From positions 248,001 through 312,000 of the forward strand of contig NC_020168.2 of assembly GCF_000224145.3 (NCBI RefSeq): 64,000 nt of DNA, given 5' to 3'. Position 1 is the stretch's first letter; each line of letters opens with the position of its first letter. The notes beneath the pieces are model-generated. The model saw only the letters and a program-made list of their open reading frames with translations, was not told the DNA's origin and did not search any database. Of this stretch, positions 48,558 through 61,300 are shown in pieces. Source of the DNA: Ciona intestinalis (taxonomy: Eukaryota > Chordata > Ascidiacea > Phlebobranchia > Cionidae). Both the position numbers and the translations under genes were made by a program.

Positions 48558-51500
48558 CTTGGTGTATTAAAGGTTACAGCGAGGTCAACATCGCCTAGTC
48601 ATTGTGAAGGTTCCTTTACCGTTGCTCCCATGTTGACACAGGCCACGTTCAATTCCAGTCCATTCCAGTCTCGCAGCACTGCCAAGGAACCTATTTACGT
48701 TGCGATCGTTCATTAGGTGCAGATGAAGGTGGTTGACAGGCGGTTATTTCACCATGTGAACGCACGAGTGCCGTTCAATGAGAGCAGGAGGAACTAATTG
48801 TGCACGTACCTCCGCTAAGCTTTGTCTAAGCGAGTGAGATTATCCCGGTCGCCATGGCAACGTGATGCCGACGAATATTTCGCTTTGTCTTGGGATGAAC
48901 AATGGCACACGCTTGATTAAACAACGTTTCGTGGATTTGCGTTTGATTGCTGACTTCGAGACGGTGCATGATCATTACGCGTCGTGACTCGTGTACTTAC
49001 ACCCGTTTACGACTCGTTTCCGCCAATTTTTCCGGTTTATTTTTAACCTTCGCTTTTCGCCGCAATCTGGTTTCTTCACAGCAAAACAACTGTTTCTTTT
49101 AAATGTTGATATCGGGGGCGAATATGTTACGACAACACATCGCTTTTGAAGCGCCGCTCATGTGTTTATACTTGTGATTACAAGCCGAGTTGTTTTTTGC
49201 TTGTTCAGACTTGTTCCCGCTAATATCGCCCACTTTTAATTTCTCACTAATGTTAGTTTGATCCCACCCGGATTACGGGTCGGCGGGACAAAGCGAGCGC
49301 GTTCCTTTGCCAGATAAACGCGTAGCAGGATGTAGAATGGCCCAGCTTATCTCAGTCCCATTGTCGTGCTGTATGACGGGGCTCGTAAACTCTTAATTGC
49401 TCCACTCTGTTTACACACCGGACTTGATGCAGAATGAGCCCGAAGTCTCATTAATAATACCGAGTGCTGCCATGCGAGAAAGTGAAAACTCAATCCCCGG
49501 AACGTAACGAGCTTAATGCGCGAAACAGGGAACATGCACAACAGACATAAATGCTGCGTCTATAAAATAAAATGATTCATCAAAACTTTATTTTCGCAAT
49601 TCCTTATGCTGGTAATGTGTTTAACATTTTAACAAAACACTGAAAAACAACAGTAAAGTATTTTTACAATCATTTTTAACCGGTCCATTTTTTAAAAAAA
49701 TCTTGTTAATAAAACAATATTTCATCTCCATTTAGATTCTTTAAGTGTTGACCCCAAGTAACAAAAGCCTTTAAAAACATTTTCATCTGGAAGCACTGAG
49801 AATCTCGACACCACTCCAGTGAATACCCTGGAAACTTTCGCTCGAACCCGAGATTAAAATCTAAGTTTTCGTGACGCCATACGGAATTAGGAAAGTGACC
49901 GAAAAATCGCAGCCGCCCTTTGTTAGTCGCGTTCAATCGCGATTAATAAGCGATCGGGCCGCCGGTTCTCACCCCCCTCCCCCCAGATCGTCGCTACATT
50001 TCCTCGTTTGGTTTTACGCGGTCCAGATTGGAGTTTTTAAGCAAACAATGCTCGATTGTGACGAAATAATTGAGTATCGCGACTCGGCGCGCCGTCGCTA
50101 CGAACTATTTAAGATTACTTGAAAGTTTATAATGGATTCCCCTAAAAGTGCTGCGCGGATCGTTCGAGATTATACCGACATGAAAGGGATCGCCGATTCC
50201 CAGCGATACATACGTCATAATTAAAGACACAACAGTTGGCACATTTTTTCGAGAATGCCATTGTTGGCAGCTTTCTGGGGTATGGTCTGTGGATAGATAG
50301 CGCCGAGAAATTGGAAGGAAGGAGATAAGATGTGTCGGAAACTTTCTCAAGTTTTAACAGCATTAAATACCATTCGGGAGCGAAAGATGTCTCGAAAATT
50401 AGGCAGGTGGAAATGGACAATATACCAGTGTCACGAAAGAAGAGATCTCCCGTGGATTCAACTGTGAACGGTTGCAATCAAGCGAGCGTCTCTCCCACTC
50501 CTCCTATTGCAAGTGTTTCTTTCCTTCTCTTGGGCTAATTTAGCCGTTCCGCAGTGTTAGCGTTGCGCCTATTCCACGAGGGCGAAATTAATGAGTTGAA
50601 AACGGAGATAATAAGCAGGCCTTGGCCCCTTTCTCTCGCGCCAACATTATTCCATGATTTAGCGCCGTTTCCAGTTCGAATAATATTGGCTTGGCTGTTG
50701 GTTAGCTGCGCAAGAGGCGTTAATAGCGCGGACAAGGTTAAATGAATAATTAATTAGAAAGGTGTTTAGTTTGTCTCTAAGGCTTAACGTGCTATTTCTA
50801 GGTAGGTAAAAGTATATTGACGTGAGATAAATTTAAATTTATTAGTTATATGTTGCAACACGTTTACCGTGAAAAGCAAACACAAATTGTTTGCTTCGTG
50901 ATATAGGTTTGTAACTACTCGACAGCAAGCTTTGGTGTACTTCGCAGTTCGAACATCAGCATTACATATTTCTTTTAGCGCTATAGCAGCGTTTTCGCTG
51001 TAATTTGTTCTGACTTTACGTAGACCAGCCCCTGGGGAAGCTCGCCTTATAGATTTTCATTTATCTCCAATTAGTTGCGGCACCCATGGGACACCAAGCC
51101 GTCACTACATCGAACAAAGGCCTTAAAATCGCCTCGGAATTCGTTTTACGCAAAGTTGCCGATTAAGTGCAGCTACTGGGGGATTATTCCGACCCCCAAC
51201 CGTCGCTGTGGGAACAGGATTGCGGACGGCAGTGTTTACCAATAATTTTAACGCCTTAGTGATGCCATTCATTTTTAGTAACAGACGTGTCGTTTATCTC
51301 AGTCACCATCAGCGTTTTTCTGCGAATATTTTTGTTCTAAAATCCGCCTTTACACAATTTATTCGTTCCCGCTCGTTCTACGGCAGATTCAATTTGCTTA
51401 ATCGTAAAGTTTACCATTATTTAAAATAGGACAATGGCCAATTTAAAATGCGAACGAAGCTCTCGAGCTAAACTTTACAATCTTTCACCAATTGTCGGCT

Positions 51501-52312
51501 CTTCGCAATTTTCCTCGTTACCGAATTTATTTCCGCCAATCCGGTGACGAAACCGTTTTCTTCATTTATAATTAACAAATGGCCTCGCGGACGTTTACAG
51601 TTTTACGAGATTTCAACAAAAACCGCTGAGTCTTATTTTTATTGCTTCGCGCGGGAGAAGGTCGTTGTTTAATCAATATCTGCCAAAGCTTTTATCTTCT
51701 CGTTAAACCAAATTAACAATCGCGGTTTGTGAGCAATTTGCAAAAATTATTCAATAGTTTCCAACCTTTACTGGTTTAATACCCTTTTCTGGTTCAAAGC
51801 TGCCCAGTGTACCTCCTATACCGAGTTATTCAGGTCCGGTCGTAAAGTCGGATTAATTATTCGCCCAGCAATTATTACCCGGGTGATTGCTCGCCCATAT
51901 TGTCATCTAACCCAGCCGTGTTTGACTTCGACAGCTTGCACACCACCATTCCACGTCATTCCTTTGTTACGTCACTGATTGTTCCGGGTTAATTGTTTGA
52001 TTTCGTGCTCTTTCGACTCACCTTTAACGATCTGGATATGTTTGTTTTCCTACTTTCCATTAAAACGGAGCGACTGCTGCTCCCCTGATTACTGTGATCA
52101 GTCACACATGAAAGTTTATATCGTCTGTTACAGCCCTCTATTGTACGTAACGCAGTCATGCGAGGTTTACTGTATATTATGCTCAGTGTAGCCGCCACTT
52201 TCTATCAATTTTAATCGATCGTTCTATTTGTCCAGGCGCGCGCTTATTTCAACCCAGCAGGAATTTAAATACTCAGATTAGGAAATTCTAGTTTAAATGA
52301 AATGATCTGAAC

Positions 52313-55300
52313 ATGCTTTCGCGCACTGAGGATCGCAAACCAACCACCCCGGATCGCTTGCAGACGATGGACGACTCCTTCAGCCACGACAGCGAGCAAT
52401 CAAAAAGTGATCAGTTGTTCTGTGGTGATATCAAGTCCATAAACGGCGGTTCAACATTGGTAGTACACTCCTATGGTACAGCCGACACCACACAACCCAA
52501 CGAGACAGCAAACAACTCCAACAATAACAATTCCGTACGAAACATACAACGCGTGGCGGAAAACGATTGCGGAAACTCGATCCCTAACTTTCTTACGTTC
52601 GTCAGTGACGTAACGCAATCACGTGACAAAGATAATGACGTCATCAAAGGTAATCTATATTGTGAAATATATATTGTTTCTATGTTACGCGTGGCGCTAT
52701 ATACCGAATGTACTCAGTTGGCGCGACCCTTTTTGTCTGTATACATACATGTGTCAGAAGTGGGATTCGAACCCAAACGTTCGGAGACCAGAACATCATA
52801 GCAAACAAAAGCATTTTCATATACTTCCGTGAATGTTTCAAAATCATGATTCCCAAACAGATCTGGATCGTCAAGCGCCAGGAGTTCAAAACTTTAAAGT
52901 TCACACGCTGTCGGTTGATTCAGAAAAAAGCGGAAATAAGACGATATTGCAGCAACTACAACATGCATTGGCATGTGAGGACAACAATACGAACCAACCC
53001 CACCACAAAAGGTTCGTTTATGACTTTCACTTCGTTCAATTGCATGTCAATGGCTGACTACACCCATAAGCGCAGCATAAGAATTTAGCATTTCCCAAAA
53101 CAAAAAGATTGTTGAATGTTAAAAATTCCGATGAGAGCGTGAACCCTTGTGGGCCAGATGTCACGTCGAGGTCTACGTTGAATCCGTGTCCAGATTCCGG
53201 TGTTTTAATTAAAAAATTCCAGGTACCCTTGCCAACCAATTCTCATGTGCCTGCCCTGCCGAGTTACCTTCGCCCGCCATTCGTCCTTCGTTGATCACGT
53301 CATAAGGGAACATGACGTCATACCTAATGAAGCGGAACGGACGCTACTCGCTCTAAGTCACGTGTCCGCAGTACTACAGGTGGGAAATACGAAATATGGG
53401 AAACAATGAAAAACTTGCTTATCTTCGCATGGCGGGGCAACAACAGTCGTTATAGCACGGGTGTTCTGTTTCATAGACCTTTTGTCTGCCTATGGTTTAC
53501 CATGCATGTAACTTGTTTATCTTCTCATGGAGGGGCAACGACATACGTTTTATTACAGGTTACCGCATATGTAACTTTGTGGGTTAGTTACTGCACATGT
53601 AACTTTGTGGGTTATTATTTTTTAGTGTTTTTTGATAAGCTTTTGGCTAGAGGAAGCCCTGCTAAACCACTTTGCCACGTCGCCGGAAATTCATCCGTGT
53701 TATGAATCGCGTATTACGTTTCCAATTTTCAGTTTAGCCTTTCGATCCGTGTATTAAACTCGCAAACTATAAAACGTGTCTGTGTATTTATGTTAGATGT
53801 ATTAATTTAAAATCGTCGTCTATTTTAGAAAATCACAGAGGATCAATCAATGGTTTGTTTTTTGGAGCCTGTTACTTCCGCAGAAGAAATATCGGTTGTA
53901 AAAATAAATGACTTCGAAGAAAATGAGAATTTAGTTGAACACAAGGTTTGTTTATTCTTTTTATTTCGTAGAACCTGAAAAGCTTTGATAAAATTATGTT
54001 ACTATTTCGTGGAAACTATAGGCAAAGCTATAAAGTGCATTGAAAGTAATTAAAACCACCAGCTTTGTGCTTGAAATGCTGTTTAAATATAAAATTAAAC
54101 GTTTACAAGTCACCAGTATTACATTAAACATGGAAGCGACAATCAAATCTTTAATTAAGTGATGATCCTGTGTTATAATGTATAGGGTCTGAAAAACATT
54201 GTGGGGACATAGCTTGGTGATTTGGGTGACTAAACCCACCGTTCCCCCCCCCCATGCATCTTCCGTGATCCTTTCTAATTATATGCTTAACGAATTCGTC
54301 ATGCGCTGTTGATTACGTTAATTGGTTTACGGTCGCAGTTGAGCGCGTACATGCAGTTAGTCTGGTTATAACTCATCTAATTGAGATGAAACACACCCTA
54401 GATACGTTAAACGGGTGCCTAATCCTCGCCAGGCATAGGCTGCTGGACGCCTAAGTTTGTTAACCACCGCACCTCGGCCTTGTTTTACACAATGCACGGG
54501 CAAACGGACATGTTTTACATAACCGCACTCTTGCGTGGCGAACCGACCGTTTTTGGCCCAATCCCCTGCAATTTATTTGATGCACTTTGTCGGCTGCGTG
54601 CTCAATTAGGCCTGATAGTAATTTAATTACGATAGCCGCCTGTTTACCTTTCTGCTTCTATCCGTATAAATTATTCATGTTTGATCGCGTCCAGCGTTTG
54701 AGGACAAATCATTTGACAAAGGTTTTACCTTCAACAATCCAAATGAGCGCAATTTAACCAGTAAAGTAACTCCGGGCGAGTATCTTACCACGACCATAAT
54801 AAAAAACGTTTTTTGTGTAATTATCTTACAACCGAGTGAACTGCTCGTTATTGCTGGTGTGAACATTTCTATCATCGGTTATTTGGAACTATTAATCAGA
54901 CAATTCTTCCTGTCGTTCTGCCGGCCGGACCTGCGAGCTCCACAGAAAGCCAGTTCCCATAATAATTAAACTGGCCGCTCTATTATTAGGATCAGATACG
55001 GTGCGCGTGGGACTGGGACTCAATCAGGCCGCTGTTTCACGCCGGCTCAATTGCATCGAATGCTTCCGGAACACAGCCGTTTAATAAGCAATATATTCAT
55101 CAGTCGGCAAGCGAGGCTCCGCCGCTTCGTGGCCGGTTATCACGCTTGGAATAAGCGATGGGAAATACTGAGAATTCGTCGCCTTCTCCTTTCCACGGCC
55201 CGGTGGATTCCCTGTTACACCGGCAGAGTATATTTCGTTGGATCGACGCCGGTAAAGACTGTTCAGAGCTTCCGTGAGAAACCTTACTGTTTCCGCATCG

Positions 55301-58300
55301 TTGTGTAAACGGGCTTCGAATTAAAGTTTCGTGTTATAGCCATCGGTTACGCAGTGGTTGCAACAATTATACGGAAACAGTGATTTGCAGAACATAGTTA
55401 TTCGCTAGTTATTGAGTTGTAGTTCCCAGGACCTGGTTCCTGTTCGTTAGTACGCGAATCATATTTCCGGGCTCATTACATGTTCGTTCAGCACCTAACT
55501 GACTGTACAGGATGGTCACTTATCATCGCTTGTAATCAGGTCGCTTATATTTTGGTTGTCGGTGCTCTGTACTGAGTCATCGTGTTATGTGTTGCTTAAA
55601 AAGTGGGCTAACTTGATCATAATATAACATTAGGGTGTTACGTTTCCGGGATTAGTTTATGTCCACCAAAGCAAACAGATGAGTTGTGTATTTTATCATT
55701 TCCAGTCGGTGGAGTTCTTCAAAATCAGCGGTTCCACGTGCGGTTTCGTTTATTCCAGAGGCGGCTTTGATTTGGCAGGTACTTTAGTTGTCTCTGTCCC
55801 TTTGCAGTTAAATAACCATTGCGAGAGAGCGCAAAACTTGCAACACAAAAGATAGAGTTCATTCGATGCAGCCTCCCTATGGAAAAGTCGGTTTATTAGC
55901 GCGATTAAATTAAGCAGGGGGCGTGGGAAAGCCGTTCAAATACTCGCTAATTGACACTTCCCTTTTCACGAGCAATTTTCTCCGGTTTCGGCTGCAGACA
56001 GTCAAGTGCTTCGTCCAATGCTGAGCGCTGGACTTCGAAACGAGTTGTACATGCAGACTTAAAGTTTATTGCGCTTTTTAATGTTGACCAATAATATTTG
56101 CCAGGCACGTAGCAGAAACAATAATTTAAAGTTAATAACATTTTGAACAGACAAGGTCTCCCGTGAGTTAATTTTCTAGGCCGACTAACCGCATGAAGTA
56201 CTGTCGTATTTGACATCATGCCACTCGCAATGTGACGTAATTATTAGGAATGAATGTCTATTATTTTGTTGTTTACTCAATCAAACATTATTATGAGTCA
56301 TAAATTGTGTTATTCTGTCGCATGTTTACTTATTTGGTCTGTTTATTGAATTTAAAGTTTAAGTGGTCGTATATATTATCGTATGTGAGCCAAAATTAAC
56401 TACGATTAGATGGCAAACATCTTGTTGACAGCTTAAAGGTGTTGATGTATCATAGAAACAAAATATATCGAGAAACGTCTTTCATTGATTTTATCTCAAG
56501 GTAATTTCGAGCAGTTAAAATCCCGCTGGGTGTTGTGTTTCATTTCCAAGTTTGCCGGAGAAATTAGCGTTATGTTACCCCGTGTTTTTTAAACTCTCGA
56601 CCACCTAATCGCTATCGTGGTTGTATATGCCTGTTACCGCTTCGTAAGTGGACCTGATAATGACTCCCAATTTTCGTGTTTCGAGGCCAAAAGACGTAAT
56701 CCGTAAATCGAACAATAGAGGTTCATTCAAAACTGAATAAGTCATTCACAGTCCAAATATACCTTTGTATTTCGCCCAGAAATTTTCTCCCGATTCCGAA
56801 ATATTCCCAATTACCCCTCAGTCGAAAGCAACATTTTAACGTTTTAACCAATAATTCCTAAGAAATCCTTTCCGCAGCTATTAATGCTCCCAAGAAGTTC
56901 TTAATAAACTGAACAAACCCAGGCCAATATTTTGACCCCAGCAACACCTGCTTGCTGCAGACGCTGGTAATTTTTGCACTCAATAATTTAGCGATGCCTA
57001 ATGACTGTGGTTAGCAGCATTCCGCGTGACCAGCCTTTTATTCAAGGTGTGACTTGTGCTAATTTTAATCATGGTGTCTATATAGGAATTCTTAGTAATG
57101 TCAACTGACCGATTTAAATGCGTTGGTTACCCTTGCGTGAACCTAAGTCGGAATTAGCAAGTTTTATTTAGTACAGTATTTAAACGAGCTTGTTAAACAG
57201 CCATCAATAATAAATGGCATTTCTCGATATTGTGCCTTGGGCATAATTGTTTGTTAGCTCTATCGTAATTGTAAATTAATAATTAACCGAGAAATAACAT
57301 GATCTTTTTAATTTTGAATGCAAAACTTGATTAAGTGCATTGAGAATGCCTGGCGAGCCACATTTTGTCGGTTAAACCATTCCTTCCCTGGGTGTTGCAA
57401 CACTACGTAACAAGATGACGTCATTAAACCGCAAAATGTTGTGAGTGATACCCATGTCGCATTGTGACGTCATAGAGTCCCCGGAGATTAGAGATTTTAC
57501 AGATTTAATTTACGAAGTTTTTTGTTTGTCAGTCCTAGCTAAACGTTAAGTTGCACAAGTCGCGAGGTGGCGTGCTATTTAACACTTTGCTATTTTTAGG
57601 CAAAATAGTCGCCAATATCAGGGTTCAAACAGTCAAATTGAGCAACACTGGTAATTTTCCCTACACGTCAACGTTTCTCATTTAATTGGAGTTTGTGCCC
57701 AATATTTGTCGTTAGCCATCCGAAACGGGTGACATTGTCTCCTTCAATTACAGCTTATTACTCGCCCCCTTTTGCTACGACTCCTTGATTGTTATCAGAC
57801 CCATTTAATAAGCCAACTCCTAATTCTTTCCCGGTCGCAATACATCGGGTATGAGTCAGTAATAAACGCGTCCGCTCACCCCGCCGCCATTTTCCTCAAT
57901 GCGCTTGGAATTAATTTTTAATTCGTTTTCGTCGCTTTCTTTATCTAAAGGCGGTAACCGAGTGAAATTTACCGCCTACGTCATCGCCCTTTGCCAGTTC
58001 GATAAAGCAAGATATTCCACGGAACATGTTTACTCTCAAACTCTGGCGACCATTTCACCGATTCTGATAAGTTAGCGGGCCTGCGGTAATTATTTTCGCC
58101 CGGGTGTTTTGTTACCAGTAATGACGCGCGGTCTCTCGCTTTAATGTCGCTTTTTTCACTCATATTTTCACTCCCCCTATGACTCTTTCTCTTTTTTCAT
58201 CTCCCCCTCATTAAATTATAGAGTGGCTTAATTACGGGAGGGCGACTTCTTCCCAACCTTTCGCCTGACACGACAATGTTTCGAAGATCTCGCCCGAAAC

Positions 58301-61300
58301 TTTATTTGGCTGAGTGCGCGTCGCTGCCCGGAACGAAAACGTTTTCCTTCGAGCGAACGATTTATTCAGTTAATATTGCGACACTCTGATTGATATATCG
58401 GACATTCCCAGCAAATTATGTCAGTGAGTGTCAGCCAGCCAGCTAATAGAATGACTTGAAGTATATTGTTTAAAAGTTGGAGGCAAACTGATAAAAGTTC
58501 TGTTAATTGTTGTTCAATACTTGTTAAACTATGGTGATGCTTGGTTAGCACGTGGCGCGATGAGAATAATTAGGAAGTAGATTTCATGTGTGCTAGGTTG
58601 GGGTGAAATGGTGAATGGTTTTATTCTTTTTTATCGTCCCATTTGGTAGTAAAAAGGAATATTTTTTGGGTTATTCAAACGCGTTCTCAAGGCTCCAAAA
58701 TACCGTTGTTAAAAACGTGATTAAGAAGTATATGGGATATTGTGCTTACAGTATCCATCCTACCCCGCTGTGCTATATATTGAGTGTTCTGTTTTAACAA
58801 CGCTTATTAAACAATCCGAAACGCAAAACAAGAAGGTATTTATACTTTAAGGGAGTAATAAGTGACAGAAGTGGAATTCAATCGTAATAATTCGACGAAC
58901 AGCCATGTTACTAGTTTGCTGAGCCAAGGAATTGTTTAAAATTTCTTTGTATCTGAATATTTTGGCACAAAGACTTTTTCCAAAAACTTTGAAGATTTTT
59001 AATTAAAGGGGTTTATTTATGTGCCACGTTTACCACGTAGAGCAACAGGTTATTACTCCTACATTTAAGAAGTTTATTTTTATCATACCAATATGGTAGC
59101 TTACTGTTTCCACATCCAGAGTTGGGCGTATAGTGGATGCGATTTTTATTTAGTTAAATTTTTTAGTCTGGTTTACAAAAAAATATTTGTTTTGTATTAA
59201 TTGTGTTTCGAAATATTGGCTTATATACGCGGGTGGTTGTTGGCGAAAACGTTAGCAAACTTTTAGCCGATTCTCATTGGCGCAGTGTTTCTTACTCTAT
59301 GGCGTATAATGTGATTTCGCGCGGATTTCCTAAGTGAACGAACTTAGTGCTCGCTATTGTCTAAGTTAATCTCAAACCAATTTAAATTCGGCATTCTTTC
59401 ATTCGCCAGACCGCCCCCCTTTGTTCCCCTACAAAGTCGAACAGTGGGCCGTCTCCTGTTAACGAAGCAATTACGATCAGTCGACCCCTTTCGTCTTATC
59501 TATGTGTGTTAGCGAAGTTAGAGGATTGACCCAATTGTTAATATTAATCGCATCAAAGACGGTGTAGCACTGTCGTAATCAATCCTACCGAATCCACAAG
59601 ACTAAAGTAACCCGCAACCCCCACGATCAAAGTAGTGTGCATTATTTTTAGCCGACCGGCGTTAAATTTATTCGGTGAATTGCCCTCTAGCATTAGAACA
59701 CTGACGCCCGGTTGATTCTGTTTGTTTTGATGCGCGTCTGATGTAGCCTTAAACAACCACCTTTTGCTCGATAATGTGTCCAACCTTTAACACTCTCGGG
59801 GACATACCAACTTTTAAACGACTTCCGATTCGTTGAATCCTAAATCATAACACTACGCTTTGCGCAGAAAGTTTCTACGCTTTGCGCAGAAAGTTGTTAA
59901 GTTTATAACCGGCACAGCTGGAATTTGGAATTCAATTTATTCCGAACAAAACGTGCCTTAAATATAAAACGCTCGGTGGCGCTAAAGAACTACTTGGCGA
60001 ATTTTTCGAATATAATTTTCCTCAATAACCTTGTACTTGGGAACCAGCTAAGAATTATCCGATCCATTTTCACCAATCGAATTAAATTATAATAACTCAT
60101 CTTTTTCGGGGCGCAAATGTGATCAGGCACCTCTATTACACGTCCCGTGAAAACTATAATGTTTGCATTGATTTTATCAGGCCCAGGTGTTACCCGGACG
60201 GCCTATTACGTTATACAGAGTGTGACTCGTTTGAAGGCATCACTTAATTGCGCTCCCACACACCAGTACGTTAACGCCACACAGTCATCGAGGTCTGTAT
60301 TTGCTTTTAATTCCACCGCAATAATGAGAAACGAGCGATTCCGATCTGCCAGGAACCCTTTTAATTTATAACAACAAACAAACCCGCTCGGGAGCCGTCA
60401 GCTTGAAATAATAGCAATTATCAACGCTCGTTAGCCACGGGCTCGTGCTGACCAATTTTATTTGAATTTTACCCTATTAACCTCGCGCCAAACAGCCTGC
60501 GTGGCTTAACGGCGTCACCTTTCAATATCGCGGAAACACTGCTCCATGCCTTGATCAAAACTGCTTAATTTCTCGCCTGGTTATACTGCGCTAGTTTACA
60601 GAGCGCGCGGCGGATAGCGATTTTATGGCTGTCCGCTCGTAAATATTTCGCTTCCACTAAAGGGGCGATCTGTCACTCACGTTTTAACTTTAATTAACTC
60701 GGTTTCCTGAAACATATCAGCCATGCTTGTCGACACAATCACGTTAAAGGTTCATCAGAGAAATTTTGATGTTTTTCAACGGAGTTCAAGAAGCCGGGTC
60801 GTAGGTCTCCCCCCTTCCGGGTTTTATAATTAGTTATTTGATTAAGTTACTCGCCTGTCCGGATTAACCGGTTATGCAATTCAAGCATCCGCATTTAGCG
60901 TTGGCAACGTCACCAGATGTTATGCCTTTATTCAAACTTGATGTTATTACCAATAGAAATACACAGATATATAACTCCTGTGACGCGCGTCTATTAAATC
61001 ACTCCATGTTTCGAAACTTCTCCGTTTATTCCAAGCACGTCCCCCGCCGTGTCTTCGTTCACACTCCCAAGCTTTCGTCGCGTGTTTCTTCATCCTCCGT
61101 CATTCCGCTCATTACGATTCTTCCGCCACCCCCACAGTTAATCGAGTTATCGCCTCGCATCGCTACGGGCGGCTTATTATTATCCCGCGCCGTGAACAAT
61201 CAGCTTTAATTCACTTTTCTTTTTCGTCAATATTTCCCGGGGTCAGATGGCCCACCCGACCCCCCATCTCAGCGATATTGCAGCTAAACCAATTAAGTTG

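Larger units (their letters stand above)
42700..52312. other. CpG-rich non-coding region upstream of ZFHX
   Basis: About 9.6 kb with no supportable gene. CpG is frequent, AATTA/TTAATTA sites are common, and repeats are limited to three MITEs. Likely cis-regulatory. A 148-codon open frame at 43078-43524 (-) has no splice or family support. Confidence 0.5.

Noticed and set aside
53109-53294. Open frame with NSDESVNPCGPDVTSRSTL as a ZFHX exon
   Set aside because: Phase disagrees with the exon ending at 53011, whereas the acceptor at 53223 keeps phase and yields the zinc finger, so this stretch is mostly intron.
60874-61209. 111-codon open frame in the ZFHX intron
   Set aside because: Low-information Ser/Pro composition and no splice or family support.
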